A stretch of DNA of 57,301 nucleotides from Rikenellaceae bacterium (lineage in GTDB: Bacteria; Bacteroidota; Bacteroidia; Bacteroidales; Rikenellaceae): the NCBI GenBank assembly GCA_009783565.1, contig WRDF01000011.1, positions 1 through 57,301 on the forward strand. Reading direction: 5' to 3'. Every line of letters starts with the position of its first letter. The first letter of the stretch is position 1. A program made the translations under genes and the position numbers. The notes below the pieces were generated by a model. It ran no database searches. It saw only the letters and a program-made list of their open reading frames with translations, and was not told the DNA's origin. Below, piece by piece: positions 35,197-43,822 of the stretch.

Positions 35197-36467
35197 GATA
35201 TTTCGAGAACATTCTCGGTCTTCGGCGTGATGCGGCAGCGGTTGTCGATGCGGCGGCCGACGAGCCATGCGATCTGTCCGCCGCTGACCACTACGAGTTG
35301 CCGTTCTTTCTCGGCCAGCGGAACTTTTGTGTCTATAAGATAATCGCTCACCTTTTTGCGCCCCGTCATTCCCAGCGGAACGAACGAATCGCCCTCACGC
35401 CAGCGTCTGATTTCCAACGGAAACTGCAACAGATCTGCATCGAGTAATGCTATACTAGACGGCACGTGCAGGGTCTCGACCTCCTCGATTTTTAGCCGGC
35501 GCATTGTCAGTTCGCGAGAATCGGCCGATGCAAGCGGCGCAACGATAATCGTACCGCGATCGGTATGTGCAACATAGTCGCGGGCGTAAAACCGCTTGCC
35601 CGACGCTGCGGCGTGCAGTGCGGCAACGAGCGCTTCGACCGCCTCACCGCGAAACCCATAAGGCGCAAGCAGCTCGTAAAGCACAAATCGCACGGGGAGT
35701 GAGGGGTCGATACGGCCGGGATATATATAGATAAACTCATTGCGCTGCTCAATAGTTTCGGTGCGCACGCGCTCCATTGCCGCGCCGATAAAAGCCTGCG
35801 CCTCGCCCAGCCGCTCCATATTGCGCTCCATCGTTTCGGCAAAAGCCGTGCTCATCTCCCGCAAACGCGGGGTAAGTTCGTGGCGGATCTTGTTGCGCAC
35901 GTAAGCTGTCGAACTGTTCGACGAATCTTCGCGGAACGCCAGCCCGCCCTGCCGTGCATATTCTTCAATTTCTTGCCGCGTGGCGAAAAGCAGCGGTCTT
36001 ATGACACGCCCGTTCGTGATGCCGATCCCCGTCAAACCCCGCAGCCCCGTGCCGCGCAGCAGGTTGATAAAGAACGTCTCTATGGAATCGTCGGCATGGT
36101 GGGCGGTGGCTACTTTTGTATAGCCGTGTTCCGCACACAGTTCCGAGAACCACTCGTAGCGCAGCCTGCGCGCGGCAATCTGTACCGACTCGCCCGTGCG
36201 CTCCATTTCCCCCGTCGTGTCGAAACGCCGGCTGTGGAACGGCACTCCTCTGCGCGCCGCCTCCTTGCGCACCAATTCTTCGTCTCCGTCCGATTCTTCG
36301 CCACGCAGTCCGAAATTACAATGCGCCACAGCCACGTCATAGCCGCTCTCGGCAAAGAGTGCGAGCATCGTCATCGAATCGACCCCGCCACTCACGGCGA
36401 GCAGCACCTTGTCGTCTTTTGAGACGAGGCCGTGTTCAGCAATGCATTTTTGGAAACGGGAGAGCAT
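35190..36467 (-). CDS. tilS: tRNA(Ile)-lysidine synthase
   Basis: A 425-residue PP-loop ATPase: AVSGGVDSMTML (24-35; SGGVDS 26-31) activates C34 of tRNA-Ile(CAU) for lysidine transfer. Further motifs: HCNFGLRGEESDGDEELVR, TAHHADDSIETFFINLLRGT with GLRGL, and the C-terminal RWREGDSFVPLGMTGRKKVS typical of TilS. It is essential for AUA decoding. It is convergent with recX (7-nt overlap) and lies 45 nt downstream of murB on the same strand. Confidence 0.95.
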   Translation of the reverse strand: MLSRFQKCIAEHGLVSKDDKVLLAVSGGVDSMTMLALFAESGYDVAVAHCNFGLRGEESDGDEELVRKEAARRGVPFHSRRFDTTGEMERTGESVQIAARRLRYEWFSELCAEHGYTKVATAHHADDSIETFFINLLRGTGLRGLTGIGITNGRVIRPLLFATRQEIEEYARQGGLAFREDSSNSSTAYVRNKIRHELTPRLREMSTAFAETMERNMERLGEAQAFIGAAMERVRTETIEQRNEFIYIYPGRIDPSLPVRFVLYELLAPYGFRGEAVEALVAALHAAASGKRFYARDYVAHTDRGTIIVAPLASADSRELTMRRLKIEEVETLHVPSSIALLDADLLQFPLEIRRWREGDSFVPLGMTGRKKVSDYLIDTKVPLAEKERQLVVVSGGQIAWLVGRRIDNRCRITPKTENVLEISQ

Positions 36468-36512
36468 ATTCCAATTAAAAATTACGAATTTTGGAAACCG
36501 CGTGCGTGCGAC

Positions 36513-37529
36513 CTACCAGACATTCACTTCCGGTTCTAGTTCGACGCCGAACTTTGCGCGAACATCCGCCGCGATCTGCCCGGCCAACGTCAGGATTTCG
36601 CCCCCCGTCGCTCCGCCGAGATTGACCAATACCAATGCCTGCCGGGCGTGCACTCCGGCACGCCCCAGCGAACGTCCTTTCCATCCGCAGCGGTCGATAA
36701 GCCATCCTGCGGCCAGCTTACGAAAGCCGTCGTCGGCAGCAGGATAGACCGGCATATCGGGATACGCGGCGAGCAGTCCCTCCACCGTCGCCGCCGACAC
36801 GGTCGGGTTTTTGAAAAAACTACCGGCGTTGCCCGTCTCCGACGGCTCGGGCAGTTTGCTGCGGCGAATCGCCACCACCGCCGTGCGGATATTTGCGAGC
36901 GTCGCGCCACCCAACTCCTCGACATAAGCGCGCAGATCACCGTAATCGAGCTGCGGCCGCGCCGCGCGACCAAGCGTAAAAAACACCGCCGTGATAACTA
37001 CCCGCCCTTTCAAAAGGCGTTTGAAAACGCTGTCGCGGTAGCCGAAGTCACAATGCCCGCCCGGCAAAGTCACCATTTTCCCCGTCACGGCATCGTACAT
37101 TTCCACGCTGTGGATTATATCTTTTGCCTCGACGCCGTAAGCCCCTATGTTCTGCACCGGCGCTGCGCCCACCGTTCCGGGAATGTGCGAAAGATTCTCC
37201 GCGCCCCACAGCCCGCGTTCAACAGTCCAGGCCACAAAATCGTCCCACACCGCGCCTGCCTCAGCCCTTACGGTAGCCTCCGTGCCGTCGTCGGCGACAA
37301 TGTCTATCGCGTGTCCCACCGGACGCAACAGCGTGCCGCAAAAATCACCGGTGAAAAGTATATTGCTACCGCCACCCAGCACCGCCCAGCGTCCGCCGGC
37401 AATCTCAGGACGCATAAATATCTTTGGCAGGTCGCCGGCATCCGAAAACTCCACCAGCCGCTCACACCGCACCTCGATGCCCAGCGTGTTCAGCGCGCGC
37501 AGACTTACGTCTTTGTACTCATTTATCAT
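36513..37529 (-). CDS. murB: UDP-N-acetylenolpyruvoylglucosamine reductase
   Basis: A 338-residue FAD enzyme that makes UDP-MurNAc. Motifs: VLGGGSNILFTGDFCGTLLR, LSHIPGTVGAAPVQNIGAYG, FGYRDSVFK (the Tyr-bearing loop of type I MurB), GSFFKNP (Ser proton donor) and the C-terminal Glu in ELEPEVNVW. ATG 37529 (MINEYKDVSLRALNTLGI) was chosen; upstream frame codons cross the promoter and are poor in sequence. A TACCTTTG box ends 5 nt before the ATG. Confidence 0.95.
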   Translation of the reverse strand: MINEYKDVSLRALNTLGIEVRCERLVEFSDAGDLPKIFMRPEIAGGRWAVLGGGSNILFTGDFCGTLLRPVGHAIDIVADDGTEATVRAEAGAVWDDFVAWTVERGLWGAENLSHIPGTVGAAPVQNIGAYGVEAKDIIHSVEMYDAVTGKMVTLPGGHCDFGYRDSVFKRLLKGRVVITAVFFTLGRAARPQLDYGDLRAYVEELGGATLANIRTAVVAIRRSKLPEPSETGNAGSFFKNPTVSAATVEGLLAAYPDMPVYPAADDGFRKLAAGWLIDRCGWKGRSLGRAGVHARQALVLVNLGGATGGEILTLAGQIAADVRAKFGVELEPEVNVW

Positions 37530-37534
37530 ACGTA

Positions 37535-37542
37535 CAAAGGTA
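37535..37542 (-). promoter_or_regulatory. -7 box of murB
   Basis: TACCTTTG on the minus strand, exact TAnnTTTG match, 5 nt before the ATG at 37529. It predicts a leaderless or near-leaderless transcript. Confidence 0.55.
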
Positions 37543-37667
37543 TAAATTTTGCAGCGATGTGCGCGAAATTTTGATTTTTTTGACAATCTGCTTATATTTG
37601 CAGAATATAGGATGCGGTTCGGCAATCTTACGAAAATAAATTTTCGACGATTGCACTCACCTTTCAC

Positions 37668-37675
37668 TATATTTG
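37668..37675 (+). promoter_or_regulatory. -7 box of the M3 peptidase gene
   Basis: TATATTTG, exact TAnnTTTG match, 25 nt before the ATG at 37701. A TTTTC stretch about 22 nt upstream is a weak -33 candidate. Confidence 0.55.
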
Positions 37676-37700
37676 CATTCCAAACTCACTTTGAATCCCT

Positions 37701-39875
37701 ATGAAAAGATTTGCATTACTGTTGATGACATGTGCCGTAGCTATGACCGCGTGTAATAGAAACGTGGAGAGCGGCGGAAACCCGTTCTTCGAAGAGTGGA
37801 AGACTCCATTCGGTATGCCGCCCCTCGGGCATATCAAACCTGAGCATTACCAACCTGCTTACGAAGAGGCTATCAGGCAGCACAACGCCGAGATCGAAGC
37901 GATCATCGCAAATACCGACGCGCCGACATTCGAGAACACGATCCTTGCAATGGATTTGTCGGGTCGGATGCTTTCGCGCGTGAACATGGTATTCGCCCTG
38001 GTGAGCGGGGCGGAGTCGAACGAAGGCCTGCGCACGGTGGAGCGTGAGATGAGTCCGATACTGACGGAGCATTCGGATAATATCAGCATGAACCCGCAGT
38101 TGTTCGAGCGGGTGAAAGCCGTATATGACAATCGTGCGACGATGGGTCTCAACGCAGAGCAGGAGCGTTTGCTGGAAAAGAAATATTCCGATTTCGTGCG
38201 CTCGGGCGCGTTGCTTTCGGAGGATAAAAAAGAGGAATTACGCCGCATCAACGCCGAACTCTCGGATGCAAGTGTGCAGTTTCGCAGCAACCTGCTGGCC
38301 GACGGCCGGGGTTTTATGATGCTGCTGGACGAGGAGGATCTCAGCGGCCTGCCGGCAGGTATCCGCTCGGCTGCTGCCGAGATGGCCACGAAAGCCGGAC
38401 ATGACGGCAAATATCTTTTCAACCTTGACAACGCGAGCCGCATCGCGATGCTCACATACGCCGACCGTCGCGACCTGCGCGAGCAGATGTACATGGGATA
38501 TATCCTTCGCGGCAACCGCGACGACGAGAATGATAACAAGGCGGCTATCAACGAGATGGTCCGTCTGCGCCTCGAACGCGCCAACTTGCTGGGTTACACG
38601 ACGTTCGCCGACTTCCAGCTCGAACAGCGCATGGCAAAGAACACGGCGAACGTTTACGAATTCCTCTACGACCTGTGGACGCCGTCTCTGGCCGGCGCTA
38701 AGCGTGAGGTGGACGAGATGAAGGCTATCATGCTGCGCGAGACCGGCACGGACGATTTCCAAGGCTGGGACTGGTGGTACTATGCCGAGAAAGTACGCAA
38801 GGTGAAATATGATCTCGACGAGGAGATGACGCGCCCCTATTTCAGCCTCCCGAACGTGCAGGCCGGAATCTTCGAACTGTGCAACCGCCTGTACGGCATC
38901 ACGTTCAAACCCGTGCGCAACGCTCCGGTCTACCATCCCGACGTTCTCGTTTACGAGGTGATCGACATCGACGGTTCGCACCTGGGTGTGTTCATGATGG
39001 ATATGCACCCGCGCGAAGGCAAGCGTTCGGGCGCATGGTGCGGATCGGTACGCAGCCGCGAATTCGAGAACGGCGTTCAGACAGCCGCCCCGATCACCTA
39101 TATCGTGTGCAACTTCACGAGTCCGGTGGGCAACACTCCTTCGCTGCTTACGCTCGACGAGGTGGGGACGTTCTTCCACGAAATGGGGCACGCGATACAT
39201 GTTTTGTTCAACAGCGCACCCTACCCCGGTCTGCGCCGAACGGAGCAGGACTTTGTCGAACTTCCGTCGCAGGTTATGGAGCATTGGGCGTTCGAGCCAC
39301 AGATGCTGCGCAATTATGCTCTGCATTACCGCACAAAAGAGCGCATTCCGGAGGATCTGATCAAGCGTATTCAGAACTCGGCGTTCTTTAATCAAGGGTT
39401 CATTCAGACCGAATTCCTCGCCTCGGCGTTCCTCGATATGGATATCCATAATCTCCGTGAATACAGAGGAACTATCGACATCAACGCCTTCGAACGCAGG
39501 GTGCTGAACCAGCAGCGCGGGCTTATCGATCAGATCGTGGCACGTCACCGCCTGACGTTCTTCCAGCACATTTTCAGCGGAAACTATGTTGCCGGCTATT
39601 ACAGCTACCGCTGGGCCGCGGTACTCGATGCCGATGCATTCGAAGCATTTGTCGAAACGGGCGACATTTTCAACCGCGAAGTCGCCACGCGTTTCCGCCG
39701 CGAAATTTTGGAGCGCGGTGGTTCGGCCGACGGTATGACCCTCTTCAACAACTTCCGCGGCCGTGATCCACAGCGCGACTATTACCTCTACTCGATAGGC
39801 CTCAAAGAGCGTCCGACGCTCGAAAACGTCGATGTGGACGGTCTGCGCGAGATCGTGGATGCAATCGACGAGTAG
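37701..39875 (+). CDS. dcp: M3 family metallopeptidase lipoprotein, Dcp type
   Basis: A 724-residue zinc peptidase. Signal with lipobox ...AMTAC (Cys 18) places it at the envelope. The zinc site HEMGHAIH starts at His 493 (His 493, Glu 494, His 497), and the third ligand follows in the MEHWAFEP segment. Near the C-terminus the NYVAGYYSYRWAAVLDADAF stretch is typical of M3 dipeptidyl carboxypeptidases. It removes dipeptides from peptide C-termini. It is monocistronic, with its own promoter and terminator. Expected length for Dcp is about 680-720. Confidence 0.93.
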   Translation: MKRFALLLMTCAVAMTACNRNVESGGNPFFEEWKTPFGMPPLGHIKPEHYQPAYEEAIRQHNAEIEAIIANTDAPTFENTILAMDLSGRMLSRVNMVFALVSGAESNEGLRTVEREMSPILTEHSDNISMNPQLFERVKAVYDNRATMGLNAEQERLLEKKYSDFVRSGALLSEDKKEELRRINAELSDASVQFRSNLLADGRGFMMLLDEEDLSGLPAGIRSAAAEMATKAGHDGKYLFNLDNASRIAMLTYADRRDLREQMYMGYILRGNRDDENDNKAAINEMVRLRLERANLLGYTTFADFQLEQRMAKNTANVYEFLYDLWTPSLAGAKREVDEMKAIMLRETGTDDFQGWDWWYYAEKVRKVKYDLDEEMTRPYFSLPNVQAGIFELCNRLYGITFKPVRNAPVYHPDVLVYEVIDIDGSHLGVFMMDMHPREGKRSGAWCGSVRSREFENGVQTAAPITYIVCNFTSPVGNTPSLLTLDEVGTFFHEMGHAIHVLFNSAPYPGLRRTEQDFVELPSQVMEHWAFEPQMLRNYALHYRTKERIPEDLIKRIQNSAFFNQGFIQTEFLASAFLDMDIHNLREYRGTIDINAFERRVLNQQRGLIDQIVARHRLTFFQHIFSGNYVAGYYSYRWAAVLDADAFEAFVETGDIFNREVATRFRREILERGGSADGMTLFNNFRGRDPQRDYYLYSIGLKERPTLENVDVDGLREIVDAIDE

Positions 39876-39897
39876 GTCGCCGTGGTTCTCGCCAAAG

Positions 39898-39929
39898 AAA
39901 GGGTTCGTCCGAAAGACGAACCCTTTTTT
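39898..39929 (+). terminator. Terminator of the M3 peptidase gene
   Basis: GGGTTCGTC (39901-39909) pairs with GACGAACCC (39915-39923), extended by AAA/TTT; loop CGAAA; T-run 39924-39929. Confidence 0.9.
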
Positions 39930-39947
39930 CACTAAGATTGGACGTCC

Positions 39948-40024
39948 GTCACTGCGAGCCTGAAAGGCGAAGCAATCCAGCGTGATAAATACTGGATTGC
40001 TTCGCCTTTCAGGCTCGCAATGAC
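39948..40024. repeat. Palindromic repeat of family B (full copy)
   Basis: Starts GTCACTGCGAGCCTGAAAGG and ends GCCTTTCAGGCTCGCAATGA then C. The arms are nearly perfect over about 33 bp, with AAGCAATCCAG and CTGGATTGCTT inside. Confidence 0.9.
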
Positions 40025-40075
40025 GGACGCGCATAGTCAAATAATAACTCGCTATGCCGATACGTTGTTATTTCG

Positions 40076-40083
40076 TATATTTG
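40076..40083 (+). promoter_or_regulatory. -7 box of the penicillin-binding protein gene
   Basis: TATATTTG, exact TAnnTTTG match, 28 nt before ATG 40112. No good -33 box. Confidence 0.5.
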
Positions 40084-40111
40084 CACGTCTTTGCACGGCA
40101 AGCTCTTAAAA

Positions 40112-42502
40112 ATGACCAGGAATAATAAACTCAAAACAAGGCTCAACTCACGCGCCGCCGTACGGTGGCTATGGATAGCGCTTGGCGCGCCCATAGTGCT
40201 GCTGTTGCTGCTCATGGTGCTCGTCTCGCTCGGCGCGTTCGGACGGCTGCCGACGTTCGAGGAGTTGGAAAACCCGCGCAGTAATATCGCGACGGCCATT
40301 TACTCGGAAGACGGCGAGATAATCGGCTCGTATTTCTACCAGAACCGCTCGTTCGTCGATTATACCGACCTGAACGATTCGCTCGTGGCGGCGTTAGTCT
40401 CGACGGAGGATATGCGTTTTTATTCGCATTCGGGCATCGATTTTATAGCCTTGGCGCGCGTGGGCATGAAGACGGGACTGCTGCGCCAGCGCGAGCAGGG
40501 CGGCGGCAGCACCATAACGCAACAGCTGGCGAAGAATCTCTTCCCGCGCGACACGGTGCAGAACCGCAGCGCGCTCTCGAAGGCCGGACATCTTACGATA
40601 GCGAAGCTCAAAGAGTGGGTGACGGCGGTGAAGTTGGAGCATAACTACACGAAGGAGGAGATCATCGCGATGTACCTCAACACGATGGAATACGGCAGCA
40701 ATGCGTTCGGGATACAATCGGCGGCACGGACATTCTTCAACAAAGAGCCGTCGGAGCTGACCATTAACGAGGCGGCGCTGTTGGTAGGCGTGGTGAATGC
40801 ACCGACGAGATACAGTCCGGTCCGCAATCCCGACAATGCATTACGCAGACGCAACGTGGTATTGTCACGTATGCGCGAGATAGGTTTTATCACCAGAGCG
40901 CAGCGCGACTCGCTTTCGGCGATCCCCATCGCGCTCGACTTTCGCCCCATTTCGCACAATACCGGAATAGCGACCTATTTTCGCGAAATGCTGCGCGGGG
41001 TGATGACGATGCCCAAACCCCAAAGGTCGGACGCCAAGTATAATCGTTCGGGCGACAGGCGGCTCGACGAGTGGACGTTCCGGCAGGAGTTGCACGAGTG
41101 GGAGACGAATCCGCTTTTCGGGTGGGTGCACAAAAACTCGAAACCGGACGGCACGCCGTACAACATTTTCAGCGACGGGCTGCGTATCTACACCACCATA
41201 AATTCCACTATGCAGCGTTACGCCGAAGAGGCGGTATATACGCGTTTGGAGAATGAGATACAACCCGCGATGGAAGCGCAGTACCGCAATACAAGGCGTA
41301 TATTCCGCGACCAGAACCAGGCTCAGCAAAAGGAAATATTGTTCCGGGAATACCGCTCGATGCGCCGTCGCGAGGGGCTGTCCGATGCCGAATTGCAGAA
41401 GATCTTCGACACGCCGAGCCGGATGACCATCTTCACCTACAAGGGTGACCGCGACACGCTGATGACGCCCTACGACTCGCTGCTGCATTACAAAAAACTG
41501 ATGCGTGCGTCGTTCGTGGCGATGAACCCGGTCAACGGACATGTCCGGGCTTATGTCGGCGGCCCCGATTACCGGTATTTCAAATACGATATGGCGCGGC
41601 AGGGCAAGCGGCAGGTCGGCTCGACAATCAAATCGTTTATCTATACGTTCGCTATCGACCATCTCGGCCTGTCGCCGTGTACGATGGTGGAGAACGTGCA
41701 GTATGTCTACGAAACACCGACGGGCGACCTCTGGGCGCCCGGCGAGGCCGGCGACGTCGAAAGGCTGCACGACGGCACGTTCCATCCGCTGCAATGGGGG
41801 CTGGCGCTGAGCCGTAACAACTATTCGGTCTGGATCATGCGGCAGGGCAAGAATCCGCAGGCGGTGACCGACCTTATCCATAAGATGGGGATAAGCAGTT
41901 TCATCGACCCTGTGCCGGCGCTGGCTTTGGGTTCGGCCGAGTTCTCGCTGTTCGAGCTGGTGGGCGCTTATGCAACGTTCGCCAACAACGGCGTTTTCAC
42001 TGACCCCATATTCGTGACACGCATCGAAGACCGCTACGGTAACGTCATATCGTCGTTCACGCCCACCACGAGCGACGCCATCAGTCCGCAGGTAGCTTTC
42101 ACGATGCTCCAAATGCTGCAAACCGTTACGCGGTCGGGTACGGCGGGGAGCCTGCGCACGCGCAACGGCGGGTTTACGGGCGAGATGGCCGGAAAGACCG
42201 GAACGTCGAACGATAACCGCGACGCATGGTTCGTGGGCCTTGTGCCACAACTCGTTGCAGGAGCATGGGTGGGCGCAGACGATCAGCGAACGAGCCTCAC
42301 TTATCGCGGCGAGGGATCGGTGCTTGCGCTGCCCATCTACGCCGAATTTATGCGGAAAGTGTACGCCAATCCGCGTCTCGGCATCACGCAGGCCGACAGA
42401 TTCCGCATACCCGAAGGGGCTGTAATCTACGACTGCTCGCGACGCGAAGAAGTGCTGTCCGATACAACTATGACAACGGTCTCGGATGAGTTTTTCGATT
42501 AA
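40112..42502 (+). CDS. Class A penicillin-binding protein (transglycosylase/transpeptidase), PBP1A type
   Basis: A 796-residue bifunctional peptidoglycan synthase. Membrane anchor about 19-41. GT51 domain: ALVSTEDMRFYSHSGIDFIA (catalytic Glu 99) and GGGSTITQQLAKNLFPRDTV, then YTKEEIIAMYLNTMEYGSNA. Transpeptidase: STIK (Ser 504), SRNN and KTGTSNDNRDAWFVG. It polymerises lipid II and cross-links strands in the periplasm. ATG 40112 was preferred to an in-frame TTG at 40091. The protein ends about 20 nt before a composite A+B repeat. Confidence 0.95.
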   Translation: MTRNNKLKTRLNSRAAVRWLWIALGAPIVLLLLLMVLVSLGAFGRLPTFEELENPRSNIATAIYSEDGEIIGSYFYQNRSFVDYTDLNDSLVAALVSTEDMRFYSHSGIDFIALARVGMKTGLLRQREQGGGSTITQQLAKNLFPRDTVQNRSALSKAGHLTIAKLKEWVTAVKLEHNYTKEEIIAMYLNTMEYGSNAFGIQSAARTFFNKEPSELTINEAALLVGVVNAPTRYSPVRNPDNALRRRNVVLSRMREIGFITRAQRDSLSAIPIALDFRPISHNTGIATYFREMLRGVMTMPKPQRSDAKYNRSGDRRLDEWTFRQELHEWETNPLFGWVHKNSKPDGTPYNIFSDGLRIYTTINSTMQRYAEEAVYTRLENEIQPAMEAQYRNTRRIFRDQNQAQQKEILFREYRSMRRREGLSDAELQKIFDTPSRMTIFTYKGDRDTLMTPYDSLLHYKKLMRASFVAMNPVNGHVRAYVGGPDYRYFKYDMARQGKRQVGSTIKSFIYTFAIDHLGLSPCTMVENVQYVYETPTGDLWAPGEAGDVERLHDGTFHPLQWGLALSRNNYSVWIMRQGKNPQAVTDLIHKMGISSFIDPVPALALGSAEFSLFELVGAYATFANNGVFTDPIFVTRIEDRYGNVISSFTPTTSDAISPQVAFTMLQMLQTVTRSGTAGSLRTRNGGFTGEMAGKTGTSNDNRDAWFVGLVPQLVAGAWVGADDQRTSLTYRGEGSVLALPIYAEFMRKVYANPRLGITQADRFRIPEGAVIYDCSRREEVLSDTTMTTVSDEFFD

Positions 42503-42520
42503 GTCGCTACGGCGACCCCG

Positions 42521-42619
42521 CACGCGCGCGTGTTTTCCAGCCTGCCGGATAACTGTCATTGCGGCCTGCGAGCCACAATCTCATGTCTGTTCGAGATTGC
42601 GGGTCAAGCCCGCAATGAC
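42521..42619. repeat. Composite repeat A plus B upstream of dxr
   Basis: Family A: CACGCGCGCGTGTTTTCCAG then CCTGCCGGATAA (42521-42552). Family B: TGTCATTGCGGCCTGCGAGC (from 42554) to CAAGCCCGCAATGAC (ending 42618). Same A-then-B order and the same joining bases (GGATAACTGTCATTGCGG) as at 33.7 kb. Confidence 0.85.
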
Positions 42620-42640
42620 AATTTTTTTATTGAAGAACAA

Positions 42641-43819
42641 ATGTCATTGCGTCAAAGAATAGCGCTGTTAGGTTCGACGGGTTCGATCGGCACACAAACG
42701 CTCGATGTGGTGCGGAGGTGGCCGCAGCGGTTAGAGGTGAGCGTAATTACGGCGCGCGAGAATTGGCAGATGCTTGCCACACAAGCGCGCGAGTTCCTGC
42801 CCGATGCGGTGGCGATTACGAATAAAGCTCATTATGCACATTTGCGCGATGCGTTGGCCGACCTTCCGGTGAAGGTCTATGCCGGCGACGATGCCGTGCG
42901 GCAGCTTGCGGCGGCAGGCAGCAGCGATGTGGTGGTGAACGCCATTGTGGGCTATGCGGGTCTCGAACCGACGCTGGCAGCAGTGGAGGCGGGCAAGAAA
43001 GTTGCGTTGGCGAACAAGGAGAGCTTAGTGGTGGCAGGAACGCTATTGATGGAGCTTTCGGCACGCCACCGCGCCCCGATCATACCGATAGATTCGGAGC
43101 ACTCGGCCGTGCTTCAATGTCTTACGGGCGAGAGCGGCGAGGTGAGGCGGTTGATACTGACAGCGTCCGGAGGTCCGTTTCGCGACACTCCGGCCGAGGC
43201 GTTGGAGCATGTTACACCACATGAGGCGCTGCGTCATCCCACATGGCAGATGGGCGCGAAAATTTCGATCGATTCGGCGACGCTGCTCAACAAGGGGTTG
43301 GAGGTCATCGAGGCGCACCACCTGTTCGGCATCGAGCCGGAGCGCATCGAGGTTCTGATACATCCGCAGTCAGTCGTGCACTCGATGGTGGAGTTTGCCG
43401 ACGGGTCGGTGAAGGCGCAGATGGGACAGCCCGATATGCGCCTGCCGATACAATATGCACTTTCGTTCCCCCGGCGTTGGGAAAATCCATGTGAAAAGTT
43501 TAACTTTGTGGGTTCAGGCTCGCCGCTGACGTTCCATGAACCCGACCATACGCGTTTTCCTGCGCTCGGTATGGCGTACGAGGCGTTGCGGCGCGGCGGC
43601 AATGCGGGGGCGGTGCTTAATGCCGCCAACGAGGTGGCTGTCAGCGCATTCCTCGACGGATGTATAGGGTTTACAACTATTCCGCGCGTTATCGAACATA
43701 CGATGGAGCGGGTTGCTTTTGTCCCTGCGCCGACCATCGAGACCTTGCGCGAGAGCAACAGCGAGGCGGCAAAAGTCGCACATGCCTTTATATCTAAAAC
43801 GTTAAAAATACAAAAATAG
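42641..43819 (+). CDS. dxr: 1-deoxy-D-xylulose 5-phosphate reductoisomerase
   Basis: A 392-residue enzyme making MEP, the first committed step of the non-mevalonate isoprenoid pathway, which also feeds undecaprenyl carrier synthesis. NADPH motif LLGSTGSIGTQTLDVVR (8-24), ALANKESLVVAG, metal and substrate motifs IDSEHSAVLQC and TASGGPFRD, plus WQMGAKISIDSATLLNKGLE. ATG 42641 was chosen; the longer frame from 42530 only translates repeat DNA. The first codons read TGTCATTGCG, identical to the end of family B repeats. rseP follows after 3 nt. Confidence 0.95.
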   Translation: MSLRQRIALLGSTGSIGTQTLDVVRRWPQRLEVSVITARENWQMLATQAREFLPDAVAITNKAHYAHLRDALADLPVKVYAGDDAVRQLAAAGSSDVVVNAIVGYAGLEPTLAAVEAGKKVALANKESLVVAGTLLMELSARHRAPIIPIDSEHSAVLQCLTGESGEVRRLILTASGGPFRDTPAEALEHVTPHEALRHPTWQMGAKISIDSATLLNKGLEVIEAHHLFGIEPERIEVLIHPQSVVHSMVEFADGSVKAQMGQPDMRLPIQYALSFPRRWENPCEKFNFVGSGSPLTFHEPDHTRFPALGMAYEALRRGGNAGAVLNAANEVAVSAFLDGCIGFTTIPRVIEHTMERVAFVPAPTIETLRESNSEAAKVAHAFISKTLKIQK

Positions 43820-43822
43820 AGC

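Noticed and set aside
38238-40040. A 600-codon open frame on the minus strand
   Set aside because: It lies wholly antisense to the M3 peptidase gene, whose motifs and codon use are convincing; the product has no recognisable domain and looks like a GC-skew shadow.
40865-42559. A 564-codon open frame on the minus strand
   Set aside because: Antisense to the penicillin-binding protein gene, with an Arg/His-rich composition typical of reverse translation of GC-rich genes.
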